Positions 12,987-23,458 are shown, numbered from the stretch's first letter. The stretch is 64,000 nt of DNA from Cynocephalus volans (GCF_027409185.1 NC_084461.1:188206001-188270000), one strand, 5' to 3'. Numbers and translations: made by a program. The notes: a model not told the origin generated them from the sequence alone.

Positions 12987-13894
12987 GACACTGAGTGGGT
13001 CAAGCTGACTTCAGAATGGATTTATGCAATTTCAATCTGTAAACTCCCCAATCTCCTAAAGAGTCTCTCTCCCTCTCTCAAAGGTTAACATTAACAGTGT
13101 TGCCTAAACACAAGATGATTTTCTTCAACCCAGGTAATGGGATCATTCATAAATCAAACTAAGAACAACCTTTCCAGTCCCATGTTCACAAACACTACAT
13201 GTGGCAGAACCAAAGATATTAGGCAATTATTCTGAGATCAGATTTAAAAATAATTACTATCATTAAAAAGTTACAGAACCATTTGTTCCCATGCCAAATT
13301 TCGCCTTAGCACATGAAATTTAAAGTAACCAAAAACTCAGTCTCACCTGAGCACTGAAACCAAAATGACATTTGAACCCAAATTCAATGACAACATCTCC
13401 TTCAAGACATAACTGGAATAGGCCTTCGGAAGCACCTGTGGCCTGAAAAGGCTTTGACCAATTCTCAAAGCTTTATGGGCTGCAGTCTACAAGCAGGTTC
13501 GAACATTCTATTTCAGGTCAAGGAGACTCTCTGCCAGCCCCCAACTGACCTCAAACGGACAAGATCAATTTGGTAGAATGCACTAAAAGAGTTTTGTTCC
13601 GTTTTTTGTTTTTTAACCAGGCCAGAAGCTCTCACTGCGAGACTCCGAAAAAGATGGAGATTTAGTCACAATCGAGGCGGCGAAAAAATACGGCTAGGCT
13701 GTCTGGGGGCTCACGACAGTCTGTCTGCTTGGGATCCCACAGCGTGTGGCCAGGCTGTGGCGTCAGGAGTACGCGAAGAAGCAGGGATTCCCGGGAGAAG
13801 CAGAGGGAGGGGGGTGGGAACCAGAGCGAGGTGAGGAGCCTGCAGGTGTCGCCGAGGAGGGTACGAGGTCGCCCGGGGCCGGCACAGCAAAGTG

Positions 13895-14075
13895 ACCTAA
13901 GAGTACGGCTTTGGACTAGGGCAGCCTGGTCACATTCTCAGGCTGTGACCTTCTGCACGTGGCTCGACCGCTCTGCGCCTCCGTTTCCTCATCTCTAAAA
14001 TGGGGGTTATTCAAGCGGAAAACGCGCCTGGGAGCGCTTGGCACGGCGCCTGGCGCATAGTAAGCGCTCCCTACT
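13895..14075 (+). mobile_element. MIR element inside the PPTC7 CpG island
   Basis: Core GTGACCTTCTGCACGTGGCT, CCGTTTCCTCATCTCTAAAA, TGGGGGTTATT, then GCGCATAGTAAGCGCTC. It is unusually CpG-rich for a MIR, which fits its place inside an unmethylated promoter. Confidence 0.8.
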
Positions 14076-14189
14076 TGTGAGCTCTCTGGCTCCGCTTGCC
14101 GCCCGGAGGAAGCGGGGAAGCCCCGCGCAGGGGAGTCCCAAGGAGGCGGATCCGGGGCTGGGACGGGAGGACCCCGGACGGAGACTCAC

Positions 14190-14412
14190 CGAGCACGTCG
14201 GCTGAGCGATGCCGGGCCACGAAACACGCGTCGTCCCCGTAGCACGCGCCCTTCTTGAGGAGGCCCTTACGGAAGTCCTTGCCGAAGCCGCAGCCGGCCG
14301 TCACCAACCCGTAGTCGCCTCCACCGCCGCCACCGGCCCTGGGGTCGGTCTGCGAGAGGCCGCCGAGCACAGCGCGGGCCACCAGACGCCCGTACGAGAG
14401 GACCGAGAACAT
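14190..14412 (-). CDS. PPTC7: PPTC7 coding exon 1 (mitochondrial PP2C-type phosphatase), 5' part of gene
   Basis: PPTC7 is a metal-dependent PP2C-family Ser/Thr phosphatase of mitochondria linked to dephosphorylation of COQ7 and control of mitophagy receptors. This exon encodes the first 74 residues plus one base of the next codon. It starts [20 protein letters not shown], which I recognise as the conserved mammalian N-terminus with a basic, Arg-containing targeting-like segment. A run of six glycines follows, then the start of the phosphatase fold ([14 protein letters not shown], then GDDACFVA). The ATG is at 14412-14410. The exon ends with a consensus donor (GTGAGT on the minus strand, 14189-14184) after ADVL-G, where the known protein continues. 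The metal-binding Asp motifs of later exons are not in the window. A non-AUG open stretch continues upstream in frame but lacks an ATG. Identification is from memory of the family; very sure. Confidence 0.95.
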
Positions 14413-14690
14413 CGCCGCCGCCGCCCCCCCGAGGAGGCGGGGGGCCAGGGGAGCAGGAGGACGCGGAGGCCCGGAACCGGCTCTCTCCTCAGCAGCAGCC
14501 GCGCCGCCGCCGGGGCGCTCCTCAGGGCGGCGCACACTGACCGCCGCCGCTCCTGCCCGACGCGCGGGGCCTCGCACACGCTCCACTGCGCGCACTGGAG
14601 CCAGATCGAGGTCAGAGCCGGCGGCTCCTCCACCTCAGCCCAACTGCGGTCCCGGCTGCGGCCGCCGCTGCCGCCGCCATCTTCTGCTCC
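14413..14690 (-). other. PPTC7: PPTC7 5' UTR (approximate), with a short upstream ORF
   Basis: GC-rich leader between the PPTC7 start codon and the probable transcription start around the AAGATGGCGGC motif. It holds an upstream ATG at 14680-14678 opening a 22-codon ORF (Met, an eight-Ala run, ending ...RRL) that stops at 14612, out of frame with PPTC7. The 5' boundary is inferred from the motif position; no transcript evidence is available here. Confidence 0.5.
14673..14683 (-). promoter_or_regulatory. YY1-type core promoter motif (AAGATGGCGGC)
   Basis: On the minus strand the sequence reads AAGATGGCGGC, the known YY1 initiator-type motif found just downstream of the start site in many TATA-less promoters. 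It lies about 260 bp upstream of the PPTC7 ATG and its ATG also opens the upstream ORF. Function is inferred from the motif. Confidence 0.6.
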
Positions 14691-14857
14691 ACTAGCGTGT
14701 TCCGGGCCGCTCCAGCAGCACCGCCCCCTCTTTGGCCCCGCCTCTGGCCCCGCCCACGACTCGCAGCCCTAGCCCTAGCCCCGCCCCCTCGGGCTCTCTG
14801 CCCTATGCGGTCACCGAGGTCGAGCGTGCGCAGAGGGTGCGAATGTAGTGTCTCATA

Positions 14858-14882
14858 GGAATTGTAGTCTGAGAGTTGTAGT
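14858..14882 (-). promoter_or_regulatory. Two ZNF143/SBS-like half motifs upstream of PPTC7
   Basis: On the minus strand ACTACAACTCTC (14882-14871) is followed by ACTACAATTCC (14868-14858). Both match the core of the ZNF143 (Staf) motif ACTACAATTCCCAG; neither matches over the full length. The position, about 190 bp upstream of the YY1 motif, suits a proximal promoter element. Confidence 0.5.
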
Positions 14883-15379
14883 CGGGTTTGACCTGGCTGC
14901 CCAGGACCCAAGATTTAGGATTCCCAGGTGTGACACCTAGGTTAAATTATTGAGAATTACAGGTGGGCTGCTTGAGGGTTTTCTCTTCTATTTTAACCAT
15001 ATCTTTTAGAGGCTATTTTAAAAACTAACACCACCATCCCTTTAAATGAAAACCTGAAACAAACAAGGATTGAGGTCATATATTCTGTAATATACGTATT
15101 GAGAAACAGGTACACAAATCTAGTGACGCTGCCACAATTAATATACTGAAAAGGATTAGGGTGGCAATCTGTTTGGAAAGAAAAGACTTTTGGCATAGTC
15201 TTTTTGGAAAAATTGAGAAAATGTTATATGTCCCTTTCAGAGTCAGGGGACAGCGCTGGAGATATAGGCATGGCCAGGCATGTCATACATAAGTGTTTAA
15301 AACTTTGCAGATGTTTCTGTCAAATTGAGAGTAAAAATTCCAAGCCCCAAATTTCTTTGTCCCAAATCTTCATTTTCTT

Positions 15380-15548
15380 TTTTCTTTTTCTTTTTGTCTT
15401 TTCCGTGACCAGCACTCAGCCAGTGGCACTCACTGCCATTCCTATGTAGGATGCGCTGGCCATTCCTATATAGGATCCGAACCCGCGGCGGGAGCGTCGC
15501 TGCGCTCCCAGCGCCTCACTCTCCCGAGTGCGCCACGGGCTCAGCCCC
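15380..15548 (-). mobile_element. Type C SINE with internal 24-bp duplication
   Basis: The segment CCATTCCTATGTAGGATGCG (15436) recurs at 15460 as CCATTCCTATATAGGATCCG. Flanks CAAATCTTCATTTTCTT and CAAGTCTTCATTTTCTT. Confidence 0.85.
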
Positions 15549-16439
15549 CAAGTCTTCATTTTCTTGATGGTCCACCCGACTAAGCAGGTCTTCTCCCTGC
15601 CTCTGGCTTGACGGCCCACGGGGTATATGGAGGGCCGAAGACTTGCGAAGATGAAGCCTCATTCTCCTGCCACAGCTGCCACCTCTTTTCATCAAGGGAG
15701 CAGCCCTTGAAAGTCAGCTATCCTAGTTTGTTTTTTAAAGCTTTCAGCCCAGGATCCAGTTTGCAGATGGCCTATATTGGGACTTGTCTTCACAATCATG
15801 AATCCAGTTCAATATTGAAGTGGTGAGAATAGATATCCTAATTTTGTCCCTGATCTTAGAAGAGCAAAGCATTCAGTGCTCAATGTTTCATAATTAAATA
15901 TGGTACTTAAAAAAAAGAAAAATATGCCATTAACTGTAGGAAACAAACAAAAAAAGATCTCAGTCTAGCCCTAACGAAGATATCATGTAGCCTTCTCCAG
16001 ATATTGACTTTTTATAAGCAGCTTTCTTTTTTGTATATACATATGTATATATATAACTCGCTTCTGAAGTTATTAAGGTTGAATAACAGCTAAATCTGAT
16101 GGGGACTTTGTTATCTAATGGGAAGTTTAGCTAAATATACATAGTACATTTGTATGTGTATATGAATGTATATATACACTCAGGTTACATACCATGCCCT
16201 GCTGGAGTGGTACATAATCTAGCCCCTGCATACCTCTGCCATCCCATTTGATGCCCTTTGCTAACTGGTCTCTAGACATGCTCACAGCAGCCTCAAGACC
16301 TTTGCCCTTGCTCTTTCTTCTACCCACTAGTATGTAATTCCACTATCTGAGTGTCCTGTGTTTTTTGTTGCTGTATCCCCAGAACACACAGTAAACAATT
16401 CCATGAATGAATGAAAGAATGGATGAATATTTTACTAGA

Positions 16440-16545
16440 TTCTAAGTTCCCCAAGGGCAAGGATCATTCACCATTGTATTATTTGCATTTAATGCAATGC
16501 TTGGCACACGGTAGGGAAGTGTGTAAATGTTGAATAAAAGAAGGA
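16440..16545 (-). mobile_element. L2 3' fragment
   Basis: AGGGCAAGGATCATTCACCA, TGCTTGGCACACGGTAGG. Confidence 0.5.
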
Positions 16546-16821
16546 ATAATAGAGTGAGAACCATAAATAATAAAAGAAAATAATGTTTGTTAAATAAAGA
16601 GATGAGTGTATGAATGGGGTTCACAAACAAAAAAAAATTGAGCTTTGGAGCAAGTAATCCAATTTGGAATAATTTTTAGTTCATTGAAACATAAACATAT
16701 GTCACCCAGGAACACTGGTCCTTTTCCAGAACACTTTTGACAGGACTGTAGTTAACTTTGCGGATTTCCGTCTCGTTCTTTAAATGACTTTTGTATATTT
16801 TTTTAATATACCTAAAACCCT

Positions 16822-16989
16822 GGGCCGACCCGTGGCTCACTCAGGAGAGTTCAGTGCTGATAACACCAAGGCCCCGGGTTCGGATCCCATATAGGGATGG
16901 CCGGTTAGCTCATTGGGTGAGCGTGATGCTGACAACACAAAGTCAAGGGTTAAGATCCCCTTAACAGTCATCTTTAAAAATATATATAT
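16822..16989 (+). mobile_element. Dimeric SINE (type B) ending in TA run
   Basis: GGGCCGACCCGTGGCTCACT; flanked by TATACCTAAAACCCTG and TATACCTAAAATCCTG. Confidence 0.85.
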
Positions 16990-17647
16990 ATATATATACC
17001 TAAAATCCTGCCACCCATCCACTCAACACCCATTATTCCATTACTCTCATTATTGTCATTATTAAATGCTTTTGCAGTTCACAGTGTGTGCCAAGCACTC
17101 CCTCTATATGTTTCTGTCCTCACAAGTCTTCATCAAAATTGGACTGAATAAATCACTTCACATAGTGAGTGGCATTTTATCAAATATATAGACAAAAAAT
17201 GTTTATTTGCTGGATAAAAGGTATAGCAATTGCAATAATGCAATAGCACCTTGTTATTTTTCATGGCACAAGAATTGGAGAGTGTCCAGAAGAGGAGGTG
17301 ATACCTCTCAGATTCCTCTGCTTGGCATTTATGTCTCTGCCAGCTGTGCTAGAGGTTGTTCTTTCAAGCACACACACTACTACCAAATTCCAGCCAGCCT
17401 GTCAGGTAATTCTACCCCAAGGACAAGCTTTTTAGAATAGCATGTCAACCCCTCTTCTGTACGTCGCCAAACTCCTTCAAACTGCTTGTACTTTTCATTT
17501 TCAAGGCATATGTTGCCTAATTTCCATGTCAGTCACAAAAACCAGTTGGATGAGAGGAGTAGGAATTTAAGATGTGACTCTAAAGCTGATAACCCCTGCT
17601 CTGATGGGTCTGCTGTTTTCACAGTTAAGTGATATGAGTGCCTTAAG

Positions 17648-17692
17648 TTTCCAGCAAATGAGTTTCCTGCAAATGAGTTTCCTGCAAATGAG
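17648..17692 (+). repeat. 15-bp tandem repeat, three copies
   Basis: TTTCCAGCAAATGAG then TTTCCTGCAAATGAG twice. Confidence 0.85.
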
Positions 17693-18214
17693 TTGCTCAC
17701 TGAAGCGCTGTCACCAAAGCACACTGTGAACTACAAACAGAATCCTTTCTCAAAGCTCCTTTGCACTTTTTGGAAAGGAGAGGAGACAAGGCCTCAGGTT
17801 CCCCTGAATCATTTATTCCAGAGCCAGCTCTGAAGTTTCACCATTGTGGGGAAGCCAGAAGAGGGTACTTTGACAAACACCTCCCCTGCCCTCCCTCAGG
17901 AGCACAATTCATGTTTGACATTTTGCTAGACTTAAAAAGCCCTGAGTTTTTTTCCTTAACAGAGTTACATTCCTAGCACTTCAAGGATTCCTGGGAGGTC
18001 ATTTGCCATTCTCAGAGGTGAACAAGTAATGAAAGTGCCATCTGTGCTCGCAGGGCACCTCTATGGCATTAGGAAAGAGCTTTGCACTGGAGTCACTCCA
18101 AGCTCCTTAACCCCCCACCCCCGCAAAAGTGTGAATTTTCCTGTGAGATTTTCTGCCAGACTGGTACACTGATTTCTTCTGACTTCTTTTTGCTAACCTA
18201 TTTAAAAGGAGCAC

Positions 18215-18490
18215 TAATTCGTTTATGGCAAGGTTTCTCAGCTTTGGCACTATTGACATTTTGAGGAGGATAATTCTTTGTTGGGGGCAGCTGTCCTGTG
18301 CATTGGAGGGGGCTTAGCAGCTTCCGGGCCTCTACTAACTAGATGCCAGTAGCACACTGCCCCCACCCCACATTGGTACAACTAAAAATGTCTCCAACAA
18401 AAAGAAAAGAAGAAAAAACAAATTTTTAAAAACATATGTCCAAATATGGCCAAAGGTCCCCTGGGGGGGCAAAGTTGTTCCAGGATTAGA
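18215..18490 (+). mobile_element. hAT-like non-autonomous DNA transposon
   Basis: CAAGGTTTCTCAGCTTTGGC, ACTATTGACATTTTGAGG, GCCAGTAGCACACTGCC, GTCCCCTGGGGGGGCAAAG. Familiar mammalian MER-type element with degenerate inverted ends. Exact family not recalled with certainty. Confidence 0.55.
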
Positions 18491-18975
18491 AACACTTGAT
18501 TATGGCAGTGCCATGCAAGTGAACAAACATTTGTTGAGCACCCATTATGTTCAAGACACTAGGCTAAGGATAGAAAAAAGTCAGTGACGTCATAGCAGTC
18601 ACAGTGCAGTAAGAGAGTTAAGTAGATGTACAGAAAAAATAAGCACTCAGTTGAAATAAAGGAGAGGTCTGGGAAGGGGAAATGGGACCCACTGGGGTTG
18701 GAGAACACTCAAAGGCACTTCATGAAAAGGTGATATTTGTGAGAGGTCTGGTGGAGAGACAGAGGTCTGAGGAGGGGATTTAACCATTCCAAGAGGAAAA
18801 AATGGGAATTCAGTGAATGCAGAGTGTGATTGGAAAGGGCAAGCAGTTTAGCGCAGCTCCACTGAAAAAGGAATAATGAAAAATTAGGCTAGGAAAATAG
18901 GTTAGAACCTATTCAGCCGTAAAAAGGAATGAAATACTGACACAGGCTACATCATGGATGAACCGCAAAAACAAC

Positions 18976-19065
18976 ACACTGGTTGGTGGTTAGCTCACTT
19001 GGGAGAAAATGATGCTTATAACACCAAGGTCAAGAGTTCAAATCCCTATCCTGCCAAAAAAAAAA
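18976..19065 (+). mobile_element. Monomeric SINE in L1M
   Basis: GGTGGTTAGCTCACTTGGG, AAATCCCTATCCTGCC. Confidence 0.75.
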
Positions 19066-19174
19066 GAATGCTAAGTAAAAGAAGCCAGACACAAAAGGCC
19101 ACATATCATGTAGTTCCATTTACGGTATATGAAATGTCCAGAATGGGCAAATCCATACAGACATAAAGCAGATT

Positions 19175-19280
19175 AGGGCTGACCGGTTAACTCAGTTGGT
19201 TAGAGTGCAGCCTTGTAACACCAATGTCAAGGGTTTTGTTTACCCACCAAAAATAAAAATAAAAAAGAAAGAAATCATCA
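19175..19280 (+). mobile_element. Monomeric SINE in L1M
   Basis: GGGCTGACCGGTTAACTCAG; flanked by AAAGCAGATTA (19164, 19281). Confidence 0.8.
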
Positions 19281-19482
19281 TGAAAGCAGATTAGTGGTTG
19301 CCAAGGGCTGGGGAGAGGGACAACTGGGTTGGCACAGGGTTTCTTTTTGGGTTAGGAGAGAGGCAACTCCTCACGGGCACAGGGTTTCATTTTGGAGTGA
19401 TGAAAATGTTCTGGAATTAGATAGTGGTGATGGTAGCACAACCTTGTGAATATACCAATAACCATTGAACTGTATGTACACT

Positions 19483-19618
19483 TTTTTTTTTTTTTTTTTG
19501 TGACCGGCACTCAGCCAGTGAATGCACTGGCCATTCCCATATAGGATCCGAACCCGCGGCGGGAGCGTCGCCGCGCTCCCAGCACCATACTCTCCCGAGT
19601 GCGCCACGGGCTCGGCCC
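19483..19618 (-). mobile_element. Type C SINE in L1M
   Basis: Flanked by GAACTGTATGTACACTTT on both sides. Confidence 0.9.
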
Positions 19619-19886
19619 GAACTGTATGTACACTTTAAAAGGACGAATATTATGGTATGTGAGTTATATCTCAATTTAAAAAATAGTTTAGGATCTACTT
19701 GGCCTTATACTTGTACTGCAAGCTGATGGCATTTAATTGCTGGAGACATCAAGGGGTCACCAAATTCTTTTGGTTTTGTTTTTTGAGTTTCTCTTGGTGG
19801 CTTGCTGACCAAATGCTTTTAATATGCCAGATAATAACTGTGACCATAGTAGTAAGGAGAGTGAGATCAATACAATAGATACTGTA

Positions 19887-19991
19887 TCTGGCCAGTTAGT
19901 TCAGTTGGTTGGAGCATGGTGCTGATAATACCAAGGTCTAGGGTTTGGATCCAGTACTACTGGCCAGCTGCCAAAAAATAAAAAATAAAAA
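19887..19991 (+). mobile_element. Monomeric SINE
   Basis: CTGGCCAGTTAGTTCAGTTG, CTACTGGCCAGCTGCC. Confidence 0.8.
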
Positions 19992-20191
19992 GTAGGTACC
20001 ATAGATTGAGCACCTTCCATGTGCTTTGTCTGCATCATCTTCTCTGACCACCTATTTAAACCATCCAATAGTCCCATCTACATTTTTCTTCATAACACAT
20101 AGAACTTATTTATTTTGTTTCATGTTTGTCTCCTCCCTGACGAAAAGGTAAGTTCCATGAAAGCAGGGAATTTTGCTCATTGTATTTATTA

Positions 20192-20273
20192 CTTTTTTTT
20201 TTTTTTTGGCAGCTGGCTGGTAGTACAGGTAGTACAAGATCCAACCCCTTGACCTTGGTGTTATCAGCACCAC
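20192..20273 (-). mobile_element. Monomeric SINE, 5'-shortened
   Basis: GGCAGCTGGCTGGTAGTAC, CCCTTGACCTTGGTGTTATC. Confidence 0.75.
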
Positions 20274-20279
20274 GTGTAT

Positions 20280-20360
20280 TGCGTGCTCATCACTTTGTCT
20301 CAAGTGTCCAGAACAGTGCCTGGCATATAATAGGTCCTAAATAAATACCTAAAAAGTGAA
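20280..20360 (-). mobile_element. L2 3' fragment
   Basis: CAGTGCCTGGCATATAATAG, CCTAAATAAATACC. Confidence 0.45.
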
Positions 20361-21066
20361 TGCTGTTAAATGAAAGAAACTTAGAGATCACACAGAACAA
20401 GCAACTTCTTTTACTGCTGAGGAACAGGGTGAGTAATATGTTCATCCCATAGGAGACTAATGAGTGTAGCTGGGCTGAACTGGAGAGGTGTCCCTGAGAC
20501 AGTTCAGCCTGCCTTGCAAAGCCCTTTTGAAGGAGCTAGTCATAGGCTGTTCTTTCCATCTAACTCATCTCACTTTGCATTGTGTGTGATGGTCATGTTT
20601 TCCCACCTAGAATCCATTCCCCTGCTTCTCTGATTACAGTATTTTGGCTTTCTTTGGAGGAATAATCCAACACCCCTGGGTTCATGCAATTTGGGTGGAA
20701 CTGGATCAGGGCTGCAAGGTTGGACACATTACCCAGGTCTGGCCAATTACAGTATCGTATTTTCTTTGTCACAGTGATCCATCAAAAGAGAAGGTGCATG
20801 ACCCAAACCAGGCCAATAAAACTCAACTATGAGATATCACTAAAAATATTAAGAGAAATTCTCACCAGGGTTTCTAAGCTTGCAAAATGCAAGCTTGGAA
20901 CTGCTGATGGCTATCTTTGCTACTACTTGGGGAGAACCATCCTGAGAATGATAGATAGAAGCCATGCCTAGAGATGCTAAGAAATAGGCCTGGAGACATT
21001 GATCGAACCCCTGAATCCAGCTTTGCCTGAAGAAGGATCAGTATCCAAACTCATATGAGTTCCCTG

Positions 21067-21180
21067 TGTAAGAACCCAAATGCCCCAAGGGACCACACCG
21101 AGGAATGTAAGAACCCAAATGCCCCAAGGGATCACACTGAGGAATGTAAGAACCCAAATGCCCCAAGGGATCACACCCTG
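21067..21180 (+). repeat. 39-bp tandem repeat, three copies, in LTR U3
   Basis: Units start at 21067, 21106 and 21145 (each TGTAAGAACCCAAATGCCCC...). They are nearly identical, and the third continues into the rest of the LTR. This resembles the enhancer duplications of retroviral U3. Confidence 0.85.
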
Positions 21181-21428
21181 ATCACATAAGTCCTTCTCGG
21201 CCACACCCCATCATGGCGCTGGTTGCCCTTCTCTTCCGTATTCTCCTTCCCGCCGGCGTGAATCGCACACCAATCAGCTCACCCCAAGCCCCATGCGGTA
21301 TGCTAAGTAGGGATTGTATTTTAAGCCAATCAGCCTTCCCTAAAAGCCCTATATATATGTGTGTGTGTGCCGCCTAATAAACGAGCTCTCTCCGGTGGAT
21401 CATCAACTGGTGTCGACTCGTCCTTTCA
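21067..21428 (+). mobile_element. Solo retroviral LTR with 5-bp target-site duplication
   Basis: Begins TGTAAGAACC and ends CCTTTCA; flanked on both sides by CCCTG (21062-21066, 21429-21433). It has U3 direct repeats (39 bp, three copies at the 5' end), CCAAT boxes (ACCAATCAGC, GCCAATCAG), a TATA box (CCCTATATATATG) and a poly(A) signal (CTAATAAACG). The architecture is that of a gammaretrovirus-type (class I) LTR. No internal region remains. Confidence 0.85.
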
Positions 21429-22560
21429 CCCTGTTTTGCTTAAGCCAGTTTGATTTTGGCTTGAAATGCAGTGAATTCTGACAAACACATCATGTCATCC
21501 AGGTACTATGGCTAAGATTAGTGAATCAAGGACAAGTCCTCAAACCAAAGGGAACTGTTAGAAGGGAAGTTATCCTCCATTTATTTACATAGAGGAGAGA
21601 GAAGTTCCATTTCCCAGTAGAAAAGCTACTGAAGGAAAACTTCTGTCCTTTCTTTGGCACCTCTATGAGATAAGGAGTGATTTTTCTGGCTGCTGGGTTT
21701 GGGAGAAGATGCTGAGCATGTTGCCTCGTCCCTTTTTTCTTTTTTTTGCTGTGACCTGACCTTCGGATATCATGTTTCCTCTTCCACCATGGGGAGCCTG
21801 TCTCTATGGAAGATGCTTGCAGTAACCCAGCTTGTGACTGGGTAAATCAGTTTAATCCAGAGGGAGATTGTGTGCACAACTAAACCATATTATCCAATCG
21901 ACTTATCAATAAAGCTGATACTTTGGAGCTCTAGTTGCCTGATTCATGCATCTGCTTCTCAGTGGGTTTGGAATTTGGAAAGACCAAGAAAGGCATAATT
22001 AATTATCACCCCATAAATCCCCAATATGTTCGTTTAAATTGAGAAGCAGACACAAGAACTGATGTTTGGGGGCTACAATAACACATGGAGATCAAATTTC
22101 TGGTGCAGTGAGGGCTTTAGGATTAAAGGTAATTGTGGGTGAAGTGTGTTCTTAACCTGTGCAGTTTGTGGCAGCTACAATTGTTCAGCAGAATTTTTAC
22201 TGGCGGGGGCCTGAGTACAAGGACTTCTGGGGCAGGCCTTGACCTAACCCGTGTGATCACAGCTTTGGCATCAGCAGGCAGCTGGGACAGGGATTTGATT
22301 ATTAGGAAAAAAGCCCTTCTGTCCCATAGAAGGCTTACCTTAAAAATGTTAGAGCTTTCGCTTACAAACCTTTAGGCTTTGGTGAGTGGATCATGTTTGT
22401 TTCTTGTAGTACCTCTTTCAGCAACATTTTTGGATGGGCAAGTTGATTCTGATTTGTTAATTGCATAAGCCTTGACCAAGGCTCTGGATTTAGGGAGCCC
22501 AGACTCTGACTTTACCCATAGAATGGGGGGTATATTTTATTAACAAAAAATAAAAATAAA

Positions 22561-22735
22561 GGGCCGAGCCCGTGGCGCACTCGGTAGCGTGCTGCGCTAG
22601 CAGCGCGGCGACGCTCCCGCCGCGGGTTCGGATCCTATATAGGAATGGCCGGTGCACTCACTGGCTGAGTGCCGGTCACGAAAAAGACAAAAAAAAATAA
22701 AAATAAAAAATAAAAAATAAAAATAAAAATAAAAA
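22561..22735 (+). mobile_element. Type C SINE with (AAAAT)n tail
   Basis: GGCCGAGCCCGTGGCGCACT; long AAAAATAAAAAT tail, preceded by AAAAATAAAAATAAA. Confidence 0.85.
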
Positions 22736-23000
22736 GAACAAGGACCTTATTATGTAGGAGATATGCTTCTTTGTGGGTAAAGGTAGAGAAAACTAATGAA
22801 AATCCAAAAGCTAAGAAGACAGTTAACGAATGCTTATGCCTGGAAGGCTTTGTCACTGGGAAACAGATTTGCTTAGGAAATCAAGGAGAATCTGGATCGT
22901 TTTTAAAAATATGCTTCTGTGTGCTACCATGACAGAACCAGTTGAACAGTGAAAGACAAATAAAGGAAGATCGGCTAACTAAACTGAAGGAAAGCAGGGA

Positions 23001-23085
23001 TTTTTTTTTTTGGACCGGTAAGGGGATCGCAACCCTCGGCACGGTGTGGTCTGCACCACGCTCAGCCAGTGAGCGCACCGGCCAT
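23001..23085 (-). mobile_element. Right-monomer-only SINE (type D)
   Basis: GACCGGTAAGGGGATCGCAA, GTGAGCGCACCGGCCA; only the right half of the dimer. Confidence 0.8.
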
Positions 23086-23285
23086 AAACAAGGATTTTTT
23101 AAAGCTAAAACTGTGATCTTAGGAGACAGGCCAGACAGATATAAAGGGGAAATGAATTTTTGAAGGCTCAGCTGGGTAGATATTAAGAGGAAAAAAAGGC
23201 CCATGAATATATGGAAACCTGAAAGAAAGTTTAGGTATTACAAATTTATGGAGAAAAATAAGTTATTTTAAAAATGGTGTGAGTT

Positions 23286-23458
23286 GGGCCGGCCGGTAGC
23301 TCACTCGGGAGAGTGCGGTGCTGATAACACCAAGGCCACGGGTTCGGATCCCATATAGGGATGGCCGGTTTGCTCACTGGGTGAGCGTGGTGCTGACAAC
23401 ACCAAGTCAAGGGTTAAGATCCCCTTACCGGTCATCTTTAAAAAAATAAATAAATAAA
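23286..23458 (+). mobile_element. Dimeric SINE (type B)
   Basis: Flanked by AAAATGGTGTGAG (23271, 23459); (AAAT)n tail. Confidence 0.9.

Larger units (their letters stand above)
1..14189 (-). other. PPTC7: PPTC7 intron 1 (3' part, continues left of window)
   Basis: No PPTC7 exon 2 coding sequence was recognised here, and the open frames present are short. The intron holds tRNA-type SINEs, several MIRs, an L1M 3' end (about 9420-10085) and an L1-like 3' region (about 7280-7680). The stretches 1200-2550, 5920-7280, 8000-9420, 10090-10830 and 13000-13650 show nothing I can name beyond short simple runs. Confidence 0.75.
14000..14830. promoter_or_regulatory. PPTC7 CpG-island promoter region
   Basis: Dense CpG over exon 1, the 5' UTR and upstream sequence, in sharp contrast to the AT-rich surroundings. 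There are several GC boxes (for example CCGCCCCCTC near 14721, CCCCGCCC near 14746, CCCCGCCCCCTC near 14780). This is typical of a housekeeping TATA-less promoter. The left part of the island overlaps a MIR element inside intron 1. Confidence 0.8.
18900..19690 (+). mobile_element. L1M 3' end, interrupted by three SINEs
   Basis: TATTCAGCCGTAAAAAGG, AAGTAAAAGAAGCCAGACAC, TTCTGGAATTAGATAGTGG, GAACTGTATGTACACTTT. SINEs at 18976-19065, 19175-19280 and 19483-19618. Confidence 0.8.

Noticed and set aside
1..14189. PPTC7 exon 2 within the window
   Set aside because: Looked for coding sequence continuing after ADVLG (a VADGVGGW-type start) on the minus strand; none was seen, so exon 2 must lie to the left of the window or be missed.
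14209..14772. Long plus-strand open frame (187 codons) over the PPTC7 promoter
   Set aside because: Antisense shadow of PPTC7 exon 1 and its GC-rich leader; stop codons are rare in CpG islands and the composition is Arg/Pro/Ala-rich without recognisable domains.
21067..21180. CRISPR-like repeat array
   Set aside because: Three head-to-tail 39-bp units without spacers, inside an LTR in a mammalian genome.
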